Shown here piece after piece: positions 14,007-17,372 of a stretch of DNA of 17,372 nucleotides. The stretch's first letter is position 1; every line of letters begins with the position of its first letter. The notes under the pieces were generated by a model. That model was given only the letters and a program-made list of their open reading frames with translations. It was not told the DNA's origin and ran no database searches. Origin of the DNA: Clostridiales bacterium (GTDB lineage Bacteria > Bacillota > Clostridia > Christensenellales > Aristaeellaceae); NCBI GenBank assembly GCA_019420065.1, contig JAHZHX010000011.1:23458-40829 (forward strand), read 5' to 3'. A program made the translations under genes and the position numbers.

Positions 14007-14744
14007 CCGCGTCAGCTTTACCTATCCCGGCGCGGATGCGCGCATCCTTGAAGAGCTGTCCTTCACCGTGCAGGACGGGGAATTCGTTTCCATCCTGGGC
14101 GCGAGCGGCTGCGGCAAAAGCACGCTGTTCCGCCTGCTCAACGGGCTGGAGCGCATCGAAAGCGGCAGCATTGAGATTGACGGCAAAAGCATCTCCACCC
14201 TCAAAAATTACAGCTCCTGCATGCCGCAGAAGGATCTGCTGATGCCCTGGCGCACGGTGGAAAAGAACGTGATGCTGCCCATGGAGATCCAGAAGGTGGA
14301 CAAGGCCAAGCGCCAAAGGCGCTGCACGGACATGCTGCGCCGGGTAGAGCTGGCGGAATACGCCAAAAAGTATCCGCGCGAGCTGTCGGGCGGCATGCGC
14401 CAGCGCGTATCCTTTGCCCGCACGCTGTGCGCGGGCGCAAACCTCCTCCTGCTGGACGAGCCCTTCAGCGCGCTGGACCCATCACCCGCATCAATTTGCA
14501 GGAATGGCTCCTCAAGCAGTGGGCCAAGTTCAGCCGCACCGTGCTTTTCATCACCCATGACGTGGAGGAGGCCATCTTTCTGTCGCAGAAAATCTACGTT
14601 ATCACCGAGCGGCCCATCCGCCATGTGGAAGTCATTGACGTGCCGCTATCCTATCCCCGCTCGCGCGACATGCTGCTGGAGCCTGAGATCATGCGCCTCA
14701 AGGAGCAGCTGATCCGCCAGCTGCGTCAAAAGGTGGAGGCATGA
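13993..14744 (+). pseudogene. Thiamin-precursor ABC transporter ATPase (ThiZ-like), frameshifted
   Basis: The ATPase is of the SsuB/TauB/ThiZ group. It has Walker A GASGCGKST (36-44), a Q-loop at Gln79 (CMPQKDLLMPW), signature LSGGMRQR (131-138) and Walker B LLLLDEPFSALD (151-162). Immediately after SALD, at 14478-14481, one base is missing. The frame then reads nonsense to 14712, while the +1 frame continues correctly as ITRINLQEWLLKQW and LFITHDVEEAIFLS (with the H-loop His), ending at TGA 14742-14744. Repaired length is about 250 residues, normal. As written, the product lacks the H-loop and should be inactive. It overlaps tenA by 14 bases and the next ATG by ATGA, so the operon architecture is preserved. 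It would energise uptake of a thiamin pyrimidine precursor. Confidence 0.88.
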
Positions 14745-15463
14745 AGAAAAAGCTGTACGGGCTGGGCTTCGGGCTGTTCCTGCCGGCGCTGTGGCAGCTG
14801 CTGGCCATGAAGATCCATGCCGCCTATATCCTGCCCTCCCCCGTGGACGTATGGCGGGAGCTGTGCAAAAGCTTTGGCGCCATCATGACCAAGCATTTCC
14901 CGCTGACGATGCGCGTGGTGGCTGCCGGCAGCGTGATTTCGCTGGCTCTGGGGTTGGCGCTGGCCATCCTGATGGATCTGGACGAGCGCATCGAGCGCGT
15001 GGTCTACCCCGTGCTTACCGTTTCGCAGACCATCCCGGTGCTGTGCATCGCGCCCATTTTTGTGCTGTGGTTCGGATATTCGGATACCATGCGCATCCTG
15101 GTCGTGGCGTTGGAGACCTTTTTCTCCATCACCGTCAACGTGTTTGACGGCTTTAAGGCCACCAAGCGGGAAATGAGCGAGCTGATGACCACCTACGGCG
15201 CAAACCGGGCGCAGCAGTTTGTCAAGCTGCGCATCCCTACCGCGCTGAAGGTCTCCCTCCCCTGGGCGGTCGTAGGCGCGGCGGTAGCCGAGTGGCTGGG
15301 CGCGCCGGGCGGCCTGGGCAATTACAGCCGCAAAATGATGATGAACCTCAACGCCGCCGGGCTGATTGCGCCGCTGCTGATCATTTCGGCCGTCGCGCTG
15401 CTGATCAACATCCTCATCCGCGTCATCGAACGCGTGGCCGTCACCTGGCGCAACGAGGTCTGA
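14741..15463 (+). CDS. Thiamin-precursor ABC transporter permease (ThiX-like), intact
   Basis: A 240-residue inner-membrane permease of the SsuC/TauC/ThiX group (binding-protein-dependent transport, PF00528). An N-terminal helix is followed by YILPSPVDVWREL, conserved in this group. The EAA loop that docks on the ATPase reads ELMTTYGANRAQQFVKLRIPTALK, and PWAVVGAAVAEWLGAPGGLG follows as usual. About six helices are predicted. Its ATG overlaps the ATPase stop (ATGA), so translation would normally be coupled; the frameshift in the ATPase would make ribosomes end at 14712, about 30 bases early. No lesion is seen. A paralogue lies downstream of the binding protein. Confidence 0.9.
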   Translation: MKKKLYGLGFGLFLPALWQLLAMKIHAAYILPSPVDVWRELCKSFGAIMTKHFPLTMRVVAAGSVISLALGLALAILMDLDERIERVVYPVLTVSQTIPVLCIAPIFVLWFGYSDTMRILVVALETFFSITVNVFDGFKATKREMSELMTTYGANRAQQFVKLRIPTALKVSLPWAVVGAAVAEWLGAPGGLGNYSRKMMMNLNAAGLIAPLLIISAVALLINILIRVIERVAVTWRNEV

Positions 15464-15515
15464 CCCCCAAATTCTCCACCCTCCGGTGAAGAAATATAGA
15501 AAGGAAGATACTCTC

Positions 15516-16505
15516 ATGAAAAAGCTGCTTTGCGTGATGTGCGCGCTCCTGCTCTGCGTAACGCTTTTCGCTCCGGCGCAGGCCGAAAAGCTGACCGACT
15601 TTGAAGTGATTCTCGACTGGTACCCCAACGCCATGCACGCCTTCCTGTATATGGCGCAGGAAAAGGGCTATTTTGCCGAAGAAGGTCTGAACGTTATCAT
15701 CACCCCGCCGGCCGGCTTTTCCGACGCGCTGACCTTCCCGGTGGCCGGGCGCGCGCAGGTAGGCCTGTTCTACATGAGCGACCTGATCAACGCCTACGTG
15801 AATGAGGAAATGCCCATCCGCGTGATCGGCGCCGTGACCCAGAATGCGCTCAACGTTCTGGCCGCGCTGGGCACGAGCGATATCAAAGAGCCTGCCCAGA
15901 TGGCGGGCAGAACCGTGGGCTACACCGGCGGCGCGGGCCTGGAAGCCAAGATCCGCACGCTGTCAAGCCAGGTCGGCCTGAAGGACAGCGACTATGAGCT
16001 GATCGACGTCGGTTTTGACATCGTGACCGCGCTGACCACCGGCAACGTGGACGTGGTCGGCGGCGGCATGGTCAACAGCGAGATCATTGAAATGCGCAAC
16101 GCCGGCTTTGACGTGACTTATTGGCAATGGGAGGACTTTGGCGTTCCCCAGGAGTACAACACGGTGTTCCTCACCAGCCAGCAGCAGTATGCCGCCGCTC
16201 CCGCGCTGTTTGCCGCCTTCCTGCGCGCCTGCAAAAAGGGCTTTGACGACGTGAAGGCCGATCCCGAGGCGGCGCTGACGCTGATTATGGGCATGTCCGA
16301 CGAGGAATACGCCCTGAAGCCCGCCGTGGAGCGCGAGGGATTGAACGTGCTGCTGCCCATCATGGAAAACGACGGCGCGCCCTTCCTGTCCATGACGGAC
16401 GAGGTATGGCGCAGCCTGATGAACTGGATGCTGAAAACCAAGCAGATCTCCAAAGTCGTCGAGCCTTCGGAGTTTGTAACGGACGTGCTCTACGGCAACG
16501 ACTAA
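15516..16505 (+). CDS. Thiamin-precursor substrate-binding protein (ThiY/NMT1-like)
   Basis: A 329-residue periplasmic-binding-type protein of the NMT1/THI5-like family (PF09084), as in Bacillus ThiY, which binds N-formyl-4-amino-5-aminomethyl-2-methylpyrimidine or related HMP precursors. The mature N-terminus FEVILDWYPNAMHAFLYMAQEKGYF is diagnostic, followed by the GYTGGAGLEAKI phosphate/substrate-loop region. Residues 1-23 form a Sec signal peptide ending APAQA before EK. No lipobox Cys sits at the cleavage site, which is unusual for a Gram-positive binding protein. The start at ATG 15516 has AAAGGAAG upstream; an in-frame ATG at 15486 would bury the signal peptide. The frame is intact. Thiamin-related specificity rests on the family plus the linked tenA. 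Confidence 0.88.
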   Translation: MKKLLCVMCALLLCVTLFAPAQAEKLTDFEVILDWYPNAMHAFLYMAQEKGYFAEEGLNVIITPPAGFSDALTFPVAGRAQVGLFYMSDLINAYVNEEMPIRVIGAVTQNALNVLAALGTSDIKEPAQMAGRTVGYTGGAGLEAKIRTLSSQVGLKDSDYELIDVGFDIVTALTTGNVDVVGGGMVNSEIIEMRNAGFDVTYWQWEDFGVPQEYNTVFLTSQQQYAAAPALFAAFLRACKKGFDDVKADPEAALTLIMGMSDEEYALKPAVEREGLNVLLPIMENDGAPFLSMTDEVWRSLMNWMLKTKQISKVVEPSEFVTDVLYGND

Positions 16506-16535
16506 GCAAAACGCGCAAAAAGCGGAGGACAGGAT

Positions 16536-17278
16536 ATGAAAAAGCACCGGACAACATGGCTCGCGGCCATCGTGCTGCTGGCCGCGTGGCAGCTTCTGGC
16601 CACGCTCGTCAACATGACGCATATCCTGCCCTCCCCCGTTTCGACCCTGCGGCGGCTGTGGGAGCTGCGCGAATCGCTTTTTTTGAAGCACCTGCCCGCA
16701 ACGCTTGAAACCATGGTTCTGGGCATGGCGCTGTCGATCGCGGCAGGCGTGGCGCTGGCCGTGCTGATGGATCTTTTTCCCACCGCGGAAGCCATGCTCT
16801 ACCCTTCGCTGGTCGTGATCCAAACCATCCCGGTCATCTGCATCGCGCCGCTGTTCGTGCTCTGGTTCGGCTATACGATTTGGGCGCGGCTGCTGTCGGT
16901 GGTGCTGTCCACCTTTTTCTCCATCACCATCAATACATTTGACGGCCTGCGCAGCGCCAAAAACGAGGTACGGGAGCTGATGCGCACCTATGGCGCGGGA
17001 CGGGCGGGCATTTTTTCAAGCTCGAAGCGCCCACCGCGCTGCCGAACTTTATGACTTCGCTCAAAATCACTCTGCCGTGGGCGGTCATCGGCGCGGCCAT
17101 TGCCGAGTGGCTGGGCGCGACCGAAGGATTGGGCTACTTTAGCAAGCGTATGATGAGCAAGCTGGACGGCTCGGCGGTGTTCGCCTCGGTGCTGCTGCTC
17201 ACGCTCCTGGCGCTGATCGGCATGTCCATCGTCAAATGGCTGGACAGACGCTATATCACCTGGCACAGCGAAATTTAA
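16536..17278 (+). pseudogene. Second ThiX-like permease, frameshifted in a T-run
   Basis: A paralogue of the permease at 14741-15463, with the matching blocks HILPSPVSTLRRL, VIQTIPVICIAPLFVLWFGY and FFSITINTFDGL. The EAA loop begins RELMRTYGAGRAGIF, then the frame breaks in the T6 run at 17011-17016 and would stop at 17054. With one more T the protein continues FKLEAPTALPNFMTSLKITL, PWAVIGAAIAEWLGATEGLG and on to the TAA at 17276-17278, about 247 residues. GGAGG lies about nine bases before the ATG. As written, the protein loses its last two helices and half of the ATPase-docking loop. A homopolymer indel is the commonest kind of both sequencing error and natural phase variation or decay, so the status is open. 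Confidence 0.88.
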
Positions 17279-17291
17279 GATACGCGCATCA

Positions 17292-17344
17292 GACCGTCTG
17301 CGATAGCCAGACGGTCGCAGTCTGTTGACAAAGTCAACAGACTG
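17292..17344. repeat. Two tandem hairpins after the thiamin operon
   Basis: GACCGTCTG (17292-17300) pairs perfectly with CAGACGGTC (17308-17316) around seven bases. Then a 12-bp perfect stem, with arms 17318-17329 and 17333-17344, closes an AAA loop. No T-tract follows either stem within the window. The GTCTG/CAGAC word recurs in both stems and again near 17361, which suggests an intergenic repeat element. A factor-dependent end or RNA-stabilising structure is possible. The element may continue beyond the window. Confidence 0.6.
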
Positions 17345-17372
17345 ACAGAGGCTGAGAAAGTCTGCAAGGCAA

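Noticed and set aside
17340..17372. Start of a TPP riboswitch (GGCTGAGA near the right edge)
   Set aside because: Only the short CTGAGA-like word is present; the other conserved helices would lie outside the window and the surrounding hairpins do not match the fold.
1..17372. CRISPR arrays, tRNA or rRNA genes, prophage or transposase genes
   Set aside because: I found no regularly spaced repeats, tRNA-like folds with conserved arms, or mobile-element proteins on either strand by reading.

Overview
The window looks like chromosomal DNA of a GC-rich Firmicute, most likely a clostridial relative. The evidence is strong AGGAGG-type ribosome binding sites, sigma-A-like promoters with 17-base spacers, an EpsG-type membrane protein, a DUF4422 glycosyltransferase and a Bacillus-type TenA/ThiXYZ thiamin-salvage operon. 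Assignment below phylum level is not possible from what I can see.

Left part, about 1-6,890, minus strand: one tightly packed cell-surface polysaccharide operon read leftward from a promoter at 6855-6883. In transcription order it encodes a GT2 glycosyltransferase (probable galactofuranosyltransferase), UDP-galactopyranose mutase (glf), a WbaP/CpsE-type initiating phosphoglycosyltransferase, a DUF4422 glycosyltransferase, a Wzy/O-antigen-ligase-like membrane protein, and an LtaS/sulfatase-fold membrane enzyme that runs off the left edge. Together they would start a repeat unit on undecaprenyl phosphate, add sugars that probably include galactofuranose, polymerise it, and perhaps decorate it with a phospho-substituent.

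6,900-9,630: a secreted protein of unknown function on the minus strand with its own promoter and terminator. Divergent from it is an epsG-like gene followed by a TetR-family regulator.

9,630-13,220: a visibly AT-richer cassette. It holds a small Sec-secreted peptide, two FtsX-type permeases and a MacB/LolD-type ATPase, each with a strong RBS. The layout resembles lactococcin-972-type bacteriocin loci, but the peptide is not one I recognise. This is the best candidate in the window for an undescribed system.

13,168-17,372: a block of palindromes and a perfect consensus promoter lead into a TenA plus ThiXYZ-like operon: tenA, ATPase, permease, binding protein, second permease. Three of the five genes are broken by single-base lesions (one stop codon, three one-base losses), while the first permease and the binding protein are intact. 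No lesion was found in the other genes of the window. The operon is either recently decaying or covered by poor sequence. Two strong hairpins close the window.
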